Origin: Athripsodes cinereus
Lineage: Eukaryota; Arthropoda; Insecta; Trichoptera; Leptoceridae
DNA: 64,000 bases
NCBI GenBank assembly: GCA_947579605.1
Contig: OX388311.1
Span: 31,498,951-31,562,950, forward strand
Reading direction: 5' to 3'
A program made the translations under genes and the position numbers. A model generated the notes under the pieces. It did no database searches. It saw nothing but the letters and a program-made list of their open reading frames with translations, and was not told the DNA's origin. This document shows, one piece after another, positions 37,101-48,500 of this stretch. Within the stretch, counting starts at the first letter, position 1; every line of letters starts with the position of its first letter.

Positions 37101-39189
37101 AAATAATACTACTCATTCGAAACCTGGTTACATATTTCTTTTTTATTTATTTTCCAAAAATATTACATACAAAAATAACATAGAAACATCACTATGGAAT
37201 ATATTGCCCCACTAGACCAAAATCTGTTCTGGGGCAATACTAAGAAAAATAAATAAGAAAAATAAGAATTAAATAACACAATTAAATAACTAAGAAAAAT
37301 ACATACATACAAACATACATACCATCACGCTGCTTCCCTCGCGGGGTAGGCAGAAAGGATCGAGCGCCACTTCCTTCTATCCATGCATACATCTTTCGCT
37401 TCCGTCACTGTCATACAATTCCACATGCATGCTCTCCTGTTCAATGTACTCAACACGTGACCGTCCTGTAGGATTTGATTTAAATGATCTTGCCATTTAA
37501 TCCTAGGACGTCCACGTCTCCGAGCACCATTCCTCTCAGCCAAATATATCTTCTTAGTCATTCTGTCCTCATTCATTCTTTCGACGTGCCCAAACCATCT
37601 TAACTTATTTACATTCATCCTTGTTATTACGCCAACTTTCATTCCACATTCCTTTCGTATATCACTGTTACGCACACGATCTCTCAGACTTTTACCACAC
37701 ATCCTTCTCAGTGATCTCATTTCAACTGCATTTATGCCACTTTCATCCTTCTTTAACCAACATAAAATAACTAAGAAAAATAACACAATTAAATAACTAA
37801 GCAAAAATAGCACAATTAAAAATATAACCATACTCTCCGGTGAAATACCCGAATAAGTACCCCTGCTACCCGTCCATGACATGGAACGAGGCACTCACCC
37901 GAACATCTCCACCAAGAACACAACAACACAATCATATGAAACAGAATTTATTTTATAATATGAGTGAGATCTTTTACATAACTCTCTGCCCCTGTCCATC
38001 AACCACCTCGTGAGTAATTTATTTAGGTTATTGTTATTTGGTAATTATATCTGTTATATTAATACTTACATCAAAGAAGTATTCCTGTATAATGGCGTGC
38101 ATCACAATACAAACTAAGGAGTAGAAAATTATAGCGCAGGCATCAATGAAACCCGCCTTGTACAGATACAATTCTCCTGGTTCCTCTCTGGTGGCTTCCG
38201 AGCCGCTCACATTGTGGTGCAGGGCAATAAACAAACTCGCAATGGGACTTGTGGCCTGAAATTTAATGTTTACATTATTAATATTATTAAGCGTTTGTTG
38301 GAAGAAATTACCTCCAGCCAATAAGCTTACCAATTTTTCATGTATTTTTAATCATTAAAGAGTAATACCATCACAATAAAGTCTCATTCTTTGCATAAAA
38401 ATTACTACACAATAGCTAGTATTAAAATAAAAATCTTGTACCCTGTGTACAGGGAAACGCTGTTTTTAAGATAATGAAAATTATAACGAAAAAAATATAT
38501 TTATAATATAACGAATATATAACGATAGTTTATGTCTTGTAGAAAAGAAATAAAAGAAAGTCACCTAACCTGTCACCTCATAAAAGTTTGTGCAATTGTT
38601 TCCATTCTTTATATAACATATGTTTAGTGATTTTCAATTGTTACAGCCATATAAAATATGCTAGTTTTATATATCTATGTTATGATTCTTTCATGTGCAA
38701 GCATAAATATACATTTAGTACAACCCCAAGATAGCTGGTTAAATATGGAATGTCTAAATATGAAATTAGTGTGCCACATATTGAACACAATTGTAGGGTA
38801 TGTTCAATGTACACAAATGTTTATTTTTCATTATTCAATGTATTTTTCACATCCATATGTCCTACTCACTCAGTCTTGACAATTTAATGTAATGATATGT
38901 TCCAGTGATCACAGTCACCATAACATATTGGATGCCAACTTCACAGCAGATAACTTTACTTCATATTAAAACATTTACAAAACTATGTTTAATGACTGAA
39001 TAAAAAATTCTTATTATGATAATAAAACAAAATATGGAATGTTTTACTCACCTGGACCATTAATCCCACAAGAAACACCATAGCAATACAAGATACAATG
39101 TCTGCATGATTCTGTATGACGAATTCATGACTGAAAATTGGTGGATTCTTATTTGATGTCTTGCGCCCTAGTCCTGGTTTCATCACCAT
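31108..39189 (-). CDS. TRAM1: Translocating chain-associated membrane protein 1 (complete, 7 exons)
   Basis: ER membrane protein beside the Sec61 translocon that helps certain signal sequences and membrane proteins insert. Exons: 39189-39052, 38255-38070, 36815-36662, 33549-33372, 32665-32398, 32046-31920, 31214-31108; every junction has GT/AG borders and matching phase, total 1158 nt, 385 aa (human TRAM1 is 374). Seen: [20 protein letters not shown] near the N-terminus, the lumenal/TM block [43 protein letters not shown] and [13 protein letters not shown] (the TLC/TRAM-LAG1-CLN8 region), several hydrophobic helices, and a Lys/Ala-rich cytosolic tail after [16 protein letters not shown] second in-frame ATG at 39183 could also serve. 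Retention of intron 6 would add a different tail from residue 351. Introns hold many transposons. It is head to head with the cyclotransferase gene. Confidence 0.95.
31421..31497 (-). mobile_element. tRNA-like SINE head, partial
   Basis: The plus strand reads CCGGGAGTCACACCCGGGACCT; on the minus strand this gives a B-box-like GGTGTGACTCCCGG. No intact tRNA fold could be built, so it is called a SINE head rather than a tRNA gene. Confidence 0.35.
31511..31745 (-). mobile_element. SINE family A copy in TRAM1 intron 6
   Basis: CACTGCATACCTCACAAGTGG, CATGCAAGTTGTCCTCTCC, ATTCAGGATGGGTTGCATGC and CTGCCTTTAACAGGAA in minus-strand order. Confidence 0.55.
31745..31830 (-). mobile_element. LINE 3' end, same family as 18595-18675
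   Basis: TAATAATAAACACTTTATTG followed by TTGCCTTAAGGCAATGTCTTCC. It lies in TRAM1 intron 6, close to exon 6. Confidence 0.5.
32101..32215. repeat. Repeat shared with 16255-16390
   Basis: ATGGGCAGACTTAGACC, TCGCCGATTTAC, GGATGACAAGCAATC and GGGTCTCAAATT match, with changes, GTGGACAGACTTAAACC, TCGGCGATTCAC and GGCAAGTGATCGCC at 16268-16360. Family unknown. Confidence 0.35.
33676..33805. repeat. Perfect 62-bp inverted repeat with 6-nt loop
   Basis: The left arm 33676-33737 is the exact reverse complement of 33744-33805; the loop is CAATTA. Inside each arm is a further palindrome (AGTATACT). It lies in TRAM1 intron 3. It may be a new foldback MITE or a DNA-copying artefact; the transcript could form a long hairpin. 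Confidence 0.9.
33971..34885. mobile_element. Harbinger-like TIR element, copy 1, in TRAM1 intron 3
   Basis: Ends CTGTCTTATTAATAA / TTATTAATAAGACTG, followed by TTA on the right; the left flank is TTT. Subterminal sequence rich in GGTTTAA and GATCAGCG. An open stretch at 34612-34897 could encode about 95 residues ([17 protein letters not shown] at its start, [13 protein letters not shown] near the end); no match was recognised. Confidence 0.65.
34889..36195. mobile_element. Harbinger-like TIR element, copy 2, with TTA target duplication
   Basis: CAGTCTTATTAATAA / TTATTAATAAGACTG, flanked by TTA at 34886-34888 and 36196-36198. The 3-bp TTA duplication suggests PIF/Harbinger. It starts 3 bp after copy 1 ends, so one TTA separates the two. 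It differs from copy 1 by small indels and by a 331-bp nested element at 35611. Its version of the open stretch is frameshifted. Confidence 0.75.
35611..35941. mobile_element. pogo/Tigger-like MITE nested in copy 2
   Basis: CAGTGGAACCTCTCATAACG and its reverse complement form the ends, flanked by TA on both sides (35609-35610, 35942-35943). Copy 1 at the same place reads AAACCAATAAGATA with a single TA, which is the empty site. The terminal motif resembles pogo/Tigger elements. Confidence 0.85.
36376..36607 (+). mobile_element. SINE family A copy in TRAM1 intron 3
   Basis: CGGAGCTACCAGAAAAGAA, AAAGACATTCAACATCTTC, GCCATCCACCCTGAATATCT, GGACAACTTGCATGTTTATTA and TGGGATATTCCATGATAATAG in order, close upstream of exon 3. 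Confidence 0.55.
37300..37770 (-). mobile_element. LINE ORF end, PAREAA subfamily, nearly intact, in TRAM1 intron 2
   Basis: The minus strand reads [77 protein letters not shown] and ends SAYPAREAA stop, then a GTATGTATGT-type tail. No frameshift for about 150 codons, the best copy in the window. Confidence 0.75.
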
Positions 39190-40313
39190 TGTGATTTAAT
39201 TTATGAAACTTCCCGATTGTAAGAGAAATTGTAAAAAAATCTTATGATACCCACAAGAGCCGACACCATACACCCGACAGGCTACAACGATACCCGGTAA
39301 AAATACGACAATTCCAATCTGACAAGGCGCCACGACTCAAAGTATAGCGCGAACAGTTTGTTATATACAAAAGACACACGTCTCAAACTTATCTTCATGA
39401 AAAAATATTACTTTCACTACAAAAACTTCCACTACGCTTGTCTTTTACTGACAGTTGTGCTGTGTTGGCAAAATACAAGTCAAACTTCTATATATTATTT
39501 TAGTATTTCCATTATATATATGCATTGAAAGAATATTTTAGTCACGAATATTTATACAAAATTTTATGAATACATTTTATTCGAAAAAATGTGTTATATT
39601 TTTCGTTTATAATAATAGTAATTGATTTTGAGTACCGGAAATACACATTATTAGTAAAGTTTCACCAATATAACAACTAAAAAAACCTTTAGGGAGGGAA
39701 AATTGAAACATTGATAACATCAAACTGTACATAATGTGATTCCTGCTTAATGCATTTTTCTTCTTTTATTTTCTATATATTTTTCTCCTTGCTAAAAAAT
39801 ATTTCATAATCAACCAGTTTATACGAGTCCTATATATTTTTAGGTCTAAAATAATGTACTAAATACATCATGAAAAAATATTGTTGTGTACCTACTAAGT
39901 ACTGCTTATTTATTTCAATACTTTGGTGCGGTATTATGTAATTGATTTAACTCGTACCAACATATAAAAGTATGATTGATTTTAATCCTCGATTCCAACG
40001 TACCTGCATTTTATAAATAAACATGATATTATTTATTTCTCTCTATATTACTTAATACTGATAAAACTGAGACTAAACATTAAATTTCTATAATGCAATA
40101 TCATAAACTTTATTACTTAACACACAATATGCGTCCCTAATAGAGATATCTCGTATAAAAGGGGAGAGAAACACTAAAATCCCTAACGGTCAATTCCATG
40201 AAAATTATAAAAGTCTCTTTAAATTCTCGCGGAAAAAACTTCTAGTATTTAACTATTGCTAGAATTATTATTTTTATCGCACGCTGGCAATTTTATTCAC
40301 AATCAGCTGGCTC
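39190..40313. promoter_or_regulatory. TRAM1 upstream region, no ORF
   Basis: The part next to 39190 is the presumed TRAM1 5' UTR and promoter. The rest, to the first hAT element, is AT-rich and carries no coding signal I can support. Confidence 0.35.
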
Positions 40314-40321
40314 CGCTCCAC

Positions 40322-41178
40322 CAGGGTTGCCAGACGTACGGTAATTACCGTACTTGTACGGTAATTTCATTCCCCGTACGGTAGTAAATTACCGTACGAC
40401 AAAAGTACGGTAATTTGGCACACAAATCATTTTTATGTATCCATCAAGCTCAAGGACGTTTATCACGTGTACATAGCATGAGAGCACGGGGGGACGAAAA
40501 CGACTGTACTCGGGAAAAGGCCTTCATAACACGAGAAGATAGTGGCTAACGGCGCACTTTAGTGATGTACGGTAATTTTGGATTCACAATCTGGCAACCC
40601 TGGCAGTGTGACCAGATTTGGTAGTTTCCTACTTTTTTGGTAGTTTTTGAGGCATTGGCAAAAATGTTTAGTAGTTTTTTTTTCTTTGGTAGTTTTTAGT
40701 AGTTTTTGGTAGTTTTTTAGTAGTTTTTGGTAGTTTTTTGGTAGTTTTTGTATTCAGTCGGTAATTGGTAGATAAATTATCGGGTACTTGGGAAAATACC
40801 CGATACTTATTGATTCAAAAATAATTGTCGGTACAAGTAACGAGTACATTTTAGAAAAAGGTACTGCGTGAAAATATTGTTGAAGAAAACCGAGGAGTTT
40901 TTGAAATACTTCAAATTCCTATACCATTTTGAAAATTCGGCGACGGGGGGGTAGAAATCTTCGTGAAAAGAAAAGTATCCGATATTGATCATCGTCGGTA
41001 CAAATACCGGGTACATTTTAGAAAAAGGTACTGCTTGAAAATATTGTTGAAGAAAACCGAGGAGTTCTTGAAATACTTCAAATTCCTATACCATTTTAAG
41101 AATTTAGTAGTTTTTGGTAGTTTTTGACTTCGCCATTTAGTAGTTTTTGAAAATAAAATCTGGTCACACTGAACCCTG
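40322..41178. mobile_element. hAT-like element 1 (CAGGGTTGCCAGA), split by a second hAT
   Basis: Left end CAGGGTTGCCAGA at 40322; right end TCTGGCAACCCTG, whose final bases lie after element 2. Target duplication CGCTCCAC at 40314-40321 versus GGCTCCAC at 41179-41186 (7 of 8 match). The body is made of TACGGTAATT repeats. Confidence 0.8.
40604..41171. mobile_element. hAT-like element 2 (CAGTGTGACCAGATT), nested in element 1
   Basis: CAGTGTGACCAGATT / AATCTGGTCACACTG ends with a perfect 8-bp duplication AACCCTGG (40596-40603, 41172-41179). It landed in the right terminal repeat of element 1. The body has many TAGTTTTTGG units and an internal direct repeat of about 110 bp (near 40836-40937 and 41009-41100). 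Confidence 0.9.
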
Positions 41179-41484
41179 GGCTCCACTGTCATAAAACGTC
41201 AGCTGTCATATTTTCATAACAATTTCTATGTAATCTTTCCTTACATTTTAATTTTATATTTATTTAACTTTAATTTAGTGTAGAGCATTATTTCAGGCAG
41301 CTTTCTCATCCAACTAATTAATATTATAATATCTCTCACATTGACCAACAATTCCAGTATTAATTATGTGATTTCGTATTATTTACTGTGGAAAATTCTT
41401 TTACACATTGAAATAATAAATAACTATTGTTTTATTCTTGTTATTTAATATTTTAACTACATTCCAAAGAAATAAACTAGAGTA

Positions 41485-44377
41485 ATGAATCGAAGAGATG
41501 TTTTCATGTATTTTGCTTATGGCAGCAATCTCCTAGCTAAAAGGATTCACATTCAAAATCCATCAGCAACCAGAAAAGGAATAGGTAAATTGAAGGTTAG
41601 TCAATTATTTTTACTAATTGTACATATATCGATTATCAGCTGAACGGGGCCCCAGATATAACAGTTAATTCTCAGCTTTGAGATTCAATAGACCATTAAA
41701 GGTCACGTGGTCTTGTCTATGGATTTGCTTTTGCTTGGGGGGCAAACAGTCAGATTGCGCAAATCATCCTTGTAGGATGTTATGCCATCAGAGAAAAAAA
41801 ATCGACAACTGTCAGACGTCTGAAAAGTCAGACGACAAAATAATAACAAAATCGACACTGACAGTTTTTTTGATTATTAGGTATTCTTTAGGCGTTCCAC
41901 CTTATATTACACCGTAATCATCTGTTGTGTTGGGATGCCTGATGCCCCTCAATGATTTTTCTGTGACGTCATCCTTTAATGGTCTATACTCCAAAATTTC
42001 AAATAATTCTACCATCACATTTACCATCTTTACCACTTTACCATCACAGTATATCTCACAAGTGGGGTAGCCAGTAGAGACTGAATAAATATGCAAGCTG
42101 TCTTCTCTGTTCCAGTAAGACATTCAGGATGAGTGGCAAACCTCATGGATGAATAATTCAAATAATAACTCTCAAATAATTCAAAGCTTACAAAAATTGT
42201 TATCAGAAGTACCTGCTCATTTTCATGTATGAAACTTCAAATTATTCTAAGTTGTACCATCGGAGTAGGAAACTAGCAATTGCTACTCACAATGCATGAT
42301 TTTGTGTAATTTTAATCAACCTCATTTTATTTATGTTTCAAATGCTAATGAAAGCAAATTAGACTTTGTTACTTGTCCTGTTCTGTGCAGGACTACAGAT
42401 TGGGATTCTTTGGATTCAGTAGACGTTGGGGCGGAGCCAGTGCCACCATCATCCCAGATGAAGGACAGATTGTATGGGGGGCCGTATGGGAGATACACAT
42501 GGACAACATAAAGCACTTGGATGAGTAATAACATTAATATTATGATAGTATCTTATGAACTACTCAAAGTTTTTTTTTTATTATTTTATAACACCTGACT
42601 TTTTCACACTTGAATTAACTGAAACAATCAACTATAACTTGTGCTAAATTTTCATAATATTGACACTTAAATGTAACAAAGTTACCTTTTTCACTTACAA
42701 ATAACAATTTACTGAGGTATTTTTTTATTAAACAAATCAACTGAGTTAAATTTTAGAAATGAATGAATGATGAAAAGATGACAATAGGAGTGCATTTATC
42801 TGAAAGAGGAGATGACAGTAAATACGGACGTCCGAGAATTACTTGAATCATCCATGTGGATCAAATTCTTAAGAATGGGTGCATGTTGAGTAAGAGTAAT
42901 CAGCATGCATGAATGTGGCATTCTGTTCTCCCTGCTTAACCCACTTGGGATACAGTGTGAGATTATAGTGTAGTATAAGATACAAAGGCACATGAATCCT
43001 AGAACATTGAAACAGAGAGAACAATACATTTCTATCTTTATCTATAATATTAGGAATTATGTTGTGAAATTGTGTTTTCTGTATTACCGAGTATAGTTTT
43101 AGAAAAATACAAAAATATATTTGGGATCGAGCATTTTTGAATCTCAACAGTATGGAACAAAGTGAGTTCATCTCATTTAAGTCAAATGATAGCTACTCAG
43201 ATACAATGCCTTGAAATTGTGAATTGTGTAATCCACCTTGTTGGAAATGTTAAATGAAAAGTTGTGATTGGTTCAAAATGAATGATGTGTTTTAATCACT
43301 AATGATTTAAGTGATTTTCTCGAGGATAGAGGAGAATTTTCATCATTAGCTGTTATAGACTTTCGCATTCTTCATTTATAGATGTTGATTTTTTTCTGGA
43401 TTCACCACCTCTCGTTGGTCTCCCTACTTCATTTTGACGTTTCGACTCTTCTGATCGAGTCATTATCAAAAGTATTGATTAAACCAGGGGTCTCCAAACT
43501 TTGAAGCCTCAGGGCCATAATGATTACATCAGTAAATATTCCAAGGGCCAAAACAATTTTATTTTTTCTGCCCTTATTAGTTGGATTCATTTCAATCATT
43601 TCTCAGTTATTAATATGCTTAAGCTTAGATACTTAAGTTTTCTGTGTCATCATTTCTTTCGTTAAATTTTACCTTGCAAGTAAATAAAACCGAGTAATTA
43701 TCATTCTGTGTTTTCTTCTTCAACTTATCACAGCAGTAGTAAAAACAATAAGACATTAGCTGTCGCGGTGCCGGATTGATAACACTAGTCTTAAGATGGC
43801 ATTGGTGGGTCAGAATTGGCCCTCGGGCTACAGTCTCCACCCATGGATTAAACGATACTGTAGTTAGCAAAAATAGATAAATTTCTGCATTTGTAGTTTA
43901 ATATTTGTAAAAAATGGATCAATGAGAATTTGCATCTAAATCTTACAATTTTTTCTTAAGGGTGCCCAACCCTGTCAATAATTAATTAATAAAATAGGTG
44001 CTTTCTTGTGTCTAAGTTACCTTACAAAATAAAAAATCAAACTTGTATGCGCCATATATGATTTAACAGAGTTTGTAAATTATTTCAGCCAAGAAGGTGT
44101 CGCTGACAGTATTTACTTTCCCAAAATGGTGGACATAGAATTATCAAATGGAGAAATTTTAAACTGCAGAGTATACCAAAGAGTTATAGATCCCAATCTC
44201 ATAGACAATCGTGATATCTTCCCGGATGATAAACCTTCCCTTCTATACAGAGAAACCATTATTCAGGGTGCCATAGAGAGTAAACTTCCAGATGAGTACA
44301 TGGAGGTCCTTAAGAATATCCAACACAATGGGTACAAAGGACAAGCGGAAATGGGTGAACAACTCAACATACTGTGA
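41485..44377 (+). CDS. GGCT: Gamma-glutamylcyclotransferase (complete, 3 exons)
   Basis: Cytosolic enzyme of glutathione breakdown that releases 5-oxoproline from gamma-glutamyl amino acids. Exons 41485-41595, 42391-42524, 44089-44377; all GT/AG, phases 0 then 2, 534 nt, 177 aa (human GGCT 188). Seen: the substrate-cradle motif FAYGSNL at residues 10-16, DYRLGFFGFSRRWGGA with the usual basic/Gly residues, IIPDEGQIVWGAVWEI, and LDDQEGV, whose Glu corresponds to the catalytic Glu of the family (human Glu98, in LDEQEGV). The C-terminus ends GEQLNIL. A polyadenylation signal AATAAA lies at 44630-44635. Intron 1 holds a TA-TSD MITE and a SINE fragment, intron 2 a LINE fragment and a hAT element. 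It is divergent from TRAM1. Other members of the superfamily (ChaC-type) are less likely because the LDxQEGV context is GGCT-like. Confidence 0.93.
41691..41984 (+). mobile_element. TA-TSD MITE (GACCATTAAAGG), copy 3, in intron 1 of the cyclotransferase gene
   Basis: Flanked by TA at 41689-41690 and 41985-41986. It has a short extra segment near 41800 compared with the other two copies. Confidence 0.85.
42000..42150 (-). mobile_element. SINE family A copy in GGCT intron 1
   Basis: TACCATCACAGTATATCTCAC, GTGGGGTAGCCAGTAGA, AAGACATTCAGGATGAGTGG and CCTCATGGATGAAT in minus-strand order. Confidence 0.5.
42738..42985 (+). mobile_element. LINE ORF end, PSWDMA subfamily, decayed, in GGCT intron 2
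   Basis: Recognisable pieces: AATGATGAAAAGATGACAAT, GGACGTCCGAGAATTAC, CATGTGGATCAAATTCTTAA, GTTGAGTAAGAGTAATCAGC, CACTTGGGATACAGTGTGAG. Frames are broken throughout. Confidence 0.55.
43485..43845. mobile_element. hAT-type non-autonomous element with perfect 8-bp TSD in GGCT intron 2
   Basis: Starts CAGGGGTCTCCAAAC; on the other strand the right end reads CATGGGTGGAGACTG. Flanked by GATTAAAC on both sides (43477-43484 and 43846-43853). Subterminal GGGCC and GGCCCTCGGGC match as inverted pieces. Confidence 0.88.
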
Positions 44378-44635
44378 TACAAAACAAAAAAGACAACAAT
44401 AATTGGAAAAATTAAATATTTTTAATATAAATACCATTGTTTCAATACATTATTCAAAACAATCAAATTATCTTTTTTGCACATTTAAAATGACTTATGA
44501 ATACTACTGTCATTTTTATTATGACAATTAAGCCGTTGTGTAACTACATATTTATTACACTTTAAAAATTGTGATTTAAACACTTGTTCTGTTATTTCTG
44601 TTCTGTTAAAATAATGTTTACAATACTATAATAAA

Positions 44636-45566
44636 CTTTCATTTATTTGTTTATTTCATTCATAACTGGAATTTTATTACAAGATAAATATTTTCTACAT
44701 AACACTACATCATAACAATTTATTAAATGTACAGAGGGCAAGTTTATGTCAAGGTACCACTGTACTTATAAAATAATATGTTAAAAAATATATTCAAGGG
44801 CACCGAAAATAATCACTTAAGCCAACCTGGAACCGCTTCGTAAATTGTGTTGTGAAGCCCATCTCACTTCTTCCGATTGCTTTTTATACATTGTGTAAAG
44901 ATGGTTTTAATTGAGATGACTGGCTGATTTTAATCTATGATTTTTGTCCTTTGCACAAAATTCTCAAACACAGCTTTTCATTAACATTAAATGTTAATAA
45001 ATCAAATGAATGCAATCAATACTATCTTCAGACTGATTTCTCTGTTTCTAAATAATTCTTGCCTCCATTTTCAATACTTTTTTTTTTAAATCTTGGAAGC
45101 TGGAAAATAACAAAATAAATATTTAAAATTGGTAAAAAAATTACATGTACATAATATAATCATGCCCTTTTCCTGTTTTTGACCCCGTCTCTGAATACCC
45201 TTTGTCTCAACCGTGTCTTGTACCTTGTTATCACTCTGTCCTTGTTCTTGCCTTCCACAGGTTCAAATCAGAATAACTTTTACCACATTCATCTTAATAA
45301 TTTCTAACTTTCATTTCACATTCTTTTTTATTTACTATATGTACAATCATTAGAAGCAATTTTACATAAAAATACATTAATATTTTATACAATCAATATA
45401 CAGAGAGTAAATTAATCACAAAGACACAATTTCTTCCAAATAATCAATCCCCATTCATCTCATATAAAACTGTTTCTATCTTCTCTCAAAAGAAGAATGA
45501 TGGTCATTCATTCACTGGAAGATATTAGTTATTTAAAATCAGATAAAGAAAACTGACTTTACCATT
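44636..45566. other. GGCT / THAP-ZAD gene interval, LINE 3' fragments only
   Basis: Both flanking genes point into this stretch. It contains diverged LINE 3' UTR pieces (TAAATGTACAGAGGGCAAGT near 44725; a longer related one at 45330-45450) and the presumed 3' UTR of the minus-strand gene. No coding signal. Confidence 0.45.
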
Positions 45567-48500
45567 TTAATTTCTGGCTTTGGTAAGTGTCCGAGGATGC
45601 TTCATGCTGTGTTGTATACTTCCTTGCGTAGATGTAAATATCTAAAACAGTACAAAAGCAATGTTTAATTACTAGTTCTTACAAATCACAGATGCAACTA
45701 TTCGGTATTCTGCGTATTCAGCAACATTTTTACTATTCAACCGAATATTTAGTCTATTATTCGGTGTTCTGCCGAATAATTTAAATGTAAAACTGAAAGA
45801 AACTAATAGTAGATTGTTGTTATTTCATTGTCAGCTGCAGATGCATAATTATTAATCCTCATATTAAATAAAATTTATTTTGCAATATAACTTATTTTAA
45901 TAGTGTAGCAATGATATAATTTAACTATCAAAGTTGGTTGTGTGAATTTGTAGACTATTTATTGTTGTGATATAATCTCTCGTAACTTAGTTTATCTAGT
46001 TCCATAAACCCACACGTTTAATTTATGAAAATCATGTTTATTGACTTATTTATACACCTCAAAGAATTTTTTTTATTAGAAATACATATTTTGTTGAGCT
46101 TTCGATAGACCGCCAGAGTCCAAAGACTTTGACAAGCAGTATCTCACAATATTGGAATTTCTCATTTATTGACTTATAAAACTGAGCACTCAGTACATCA
46201 TGATGGTACATGAATTATAAGATTAATCTAAAATGAACAAATACACTTCTCACCATCTGACATAAATGACAGCCGTAAAAAACTTTACATGTAGGTCTTT
46301 GTAAAGCAGGATCATCATAATCTAAAATAGAATTGTGAGTTCTAATATGCGTAATTAAATCTACTTGTTTGAAGAACTGTTTGGAACAGTAGCATGTGAA
46401 AAGAAATATTTTCAATCCCGAACACGAAGACCTGAAATAATAAAACACAAAAATATAATACAAACATTCCATGCAGAAGTTACTTAACAATCATTCAGTT
46501 TCCAATAATTGCAAATTATTATCATAAAAGACATAAGCAAAATAGATTTAAAGATTGTCTAAAAATGTAAATTAATTATTTAGATACGTCTTACTTATGC
46601 TTTATCAGGTCTGCGTATGTGGCATATAGTACACAGCAGAAATCACAACTAAAGAGATATCTTATAGGCGAAGGTATTAATTTATCTTCCTTCACAACTT
46701 CCTGATGAACTCTGGAGAGGTGATCCAATATCTAAAATCAAATATATGGGAAACTTTGATTGATAACATGAAGATTTCTATAAGACAATACACAAATATC
46801 ACTGTAGAAGTGTAGAAGATACCAGTGTTTATTCTTTTCTGGATTTTAATGGTTACATTTATTTCTTTTCAATTGATGATTGAAAAATAAAAATGTATTA
46901 TTTATTAGAATTTAAAAGACATGATGGACACAATACTTACTAAAACTACATTTGAGAAGACTTGTTTACAAATAGTACAAGAGTAAACATTTATATCCTT
47001 TCCATGTTCACTTTCTTCATGTAAACTTTTCATAACCATTGTTTTAAATCTTTTATGACAGAACTTAGCCTTGCAGCCATATCCATGTATTTCTCCTTGT
47101 ATCCTGATTTGCCTCTGAGATGCTAACCGTGATGCAGTTTGAATTTCTTCAACAACTTGATTTAAATTCTCTTCTTGTATGCCCTCTATTTCACCGCTGG
47201 ACAAACGTTCCGTACAAGATGAATCCTTGTTAAAAATATTCAAATCACAATTATTTGTATCTCCGCTACTCAATAAGCACTCGTCACTATTATTAATATT
47301 ATCAAAGTTGCTGCACTTTGGATCTGTTTGATTAAATTTGTTTGTAATATCTTCACTATCTTTTTCTATTAATATTTCTCTTGTATTTGATAGACTTTCA
47401 GGTTTATTTGGTTTAACTATTTTCCCAACTGACAAGTTTGTGTCTTCCGATTCACGAAAATGTCTGATAACCTGTAACATTAAATAATTTCAGTGTGTGT
47501 ATATGAACAATCAATAATATTATATATTAGGTTATATTATTATTATTTTATCTTTCTGGCGACAATTATTTAATTGATACTATTTAGTTTTAAACATCAA
47601 CATGGATGTTGATCCTAGATGTTGTAAAGTGCTCTTGAAGTGATATTCTGACAAATGTTTATGACTGCAACTTGTGGTGAAAAAATAATTGTAACACTGA
47701 ATTACGTAAATTTAGATAAATTTTCATTTATATAAAATTCATTAAATAAAAAAATAGATCAAGAGAGTGGATATATGATGTTGCAATTTAAACAAATATT
47801 TATTTACCTTTTGTCTTTCATTCACATCCAAATGTATTAATTCTATGTGAGTGCCTAATGCTTGTTTGGATTTTACACAACGAGGACAAAATGGACAATA
47901 AAAACCATCATCTTTTCTACGCACTTCCAAATTAATCAGTAACTTATCATCATTCTCCTTTAAATTTAAAATGGGATTATTATCAATATTCATTATTGAA
48001 TTAAACTCCTCCGAAATAATATTATTTGAACTTTCTACAGATTCACTTGCATTATCTTGAAGTCTGAATAATCTCAACAAGTTTTTTTCAGCTCTCTTTG
48101 TTTTCTCCTGGAATAAATATGCTTTTTCTAAAGAGTAATAACACTTTTTGCAAATTTTCTTTGGTAAATCATCATCCATTGTTACTTTAACTTGTAAACA
48201 AGTAGATATCATTGTTTGTATATCTCTTTTTGTGTTGAATATATCGACGTACATATCCACCCCTCTTCTATCATTGGAGCACAGCCTGCAGAAGTCATCA
48301 ACACGAGGACCACAATAATTGTGAAATATCACAGATTGTTCTTCTGGACATACGGATTTGGTGAATGTCATACTTCCTGAAATCCTGAATGCAACATCTG
48401 TATTTTTACAGATATTACATGCAGGAGCATAACATGACAGCGAACCACCCTCTTCATTTGTTGAAAAACCTTAAATTTAATAAAACTTCAAATATAAATC

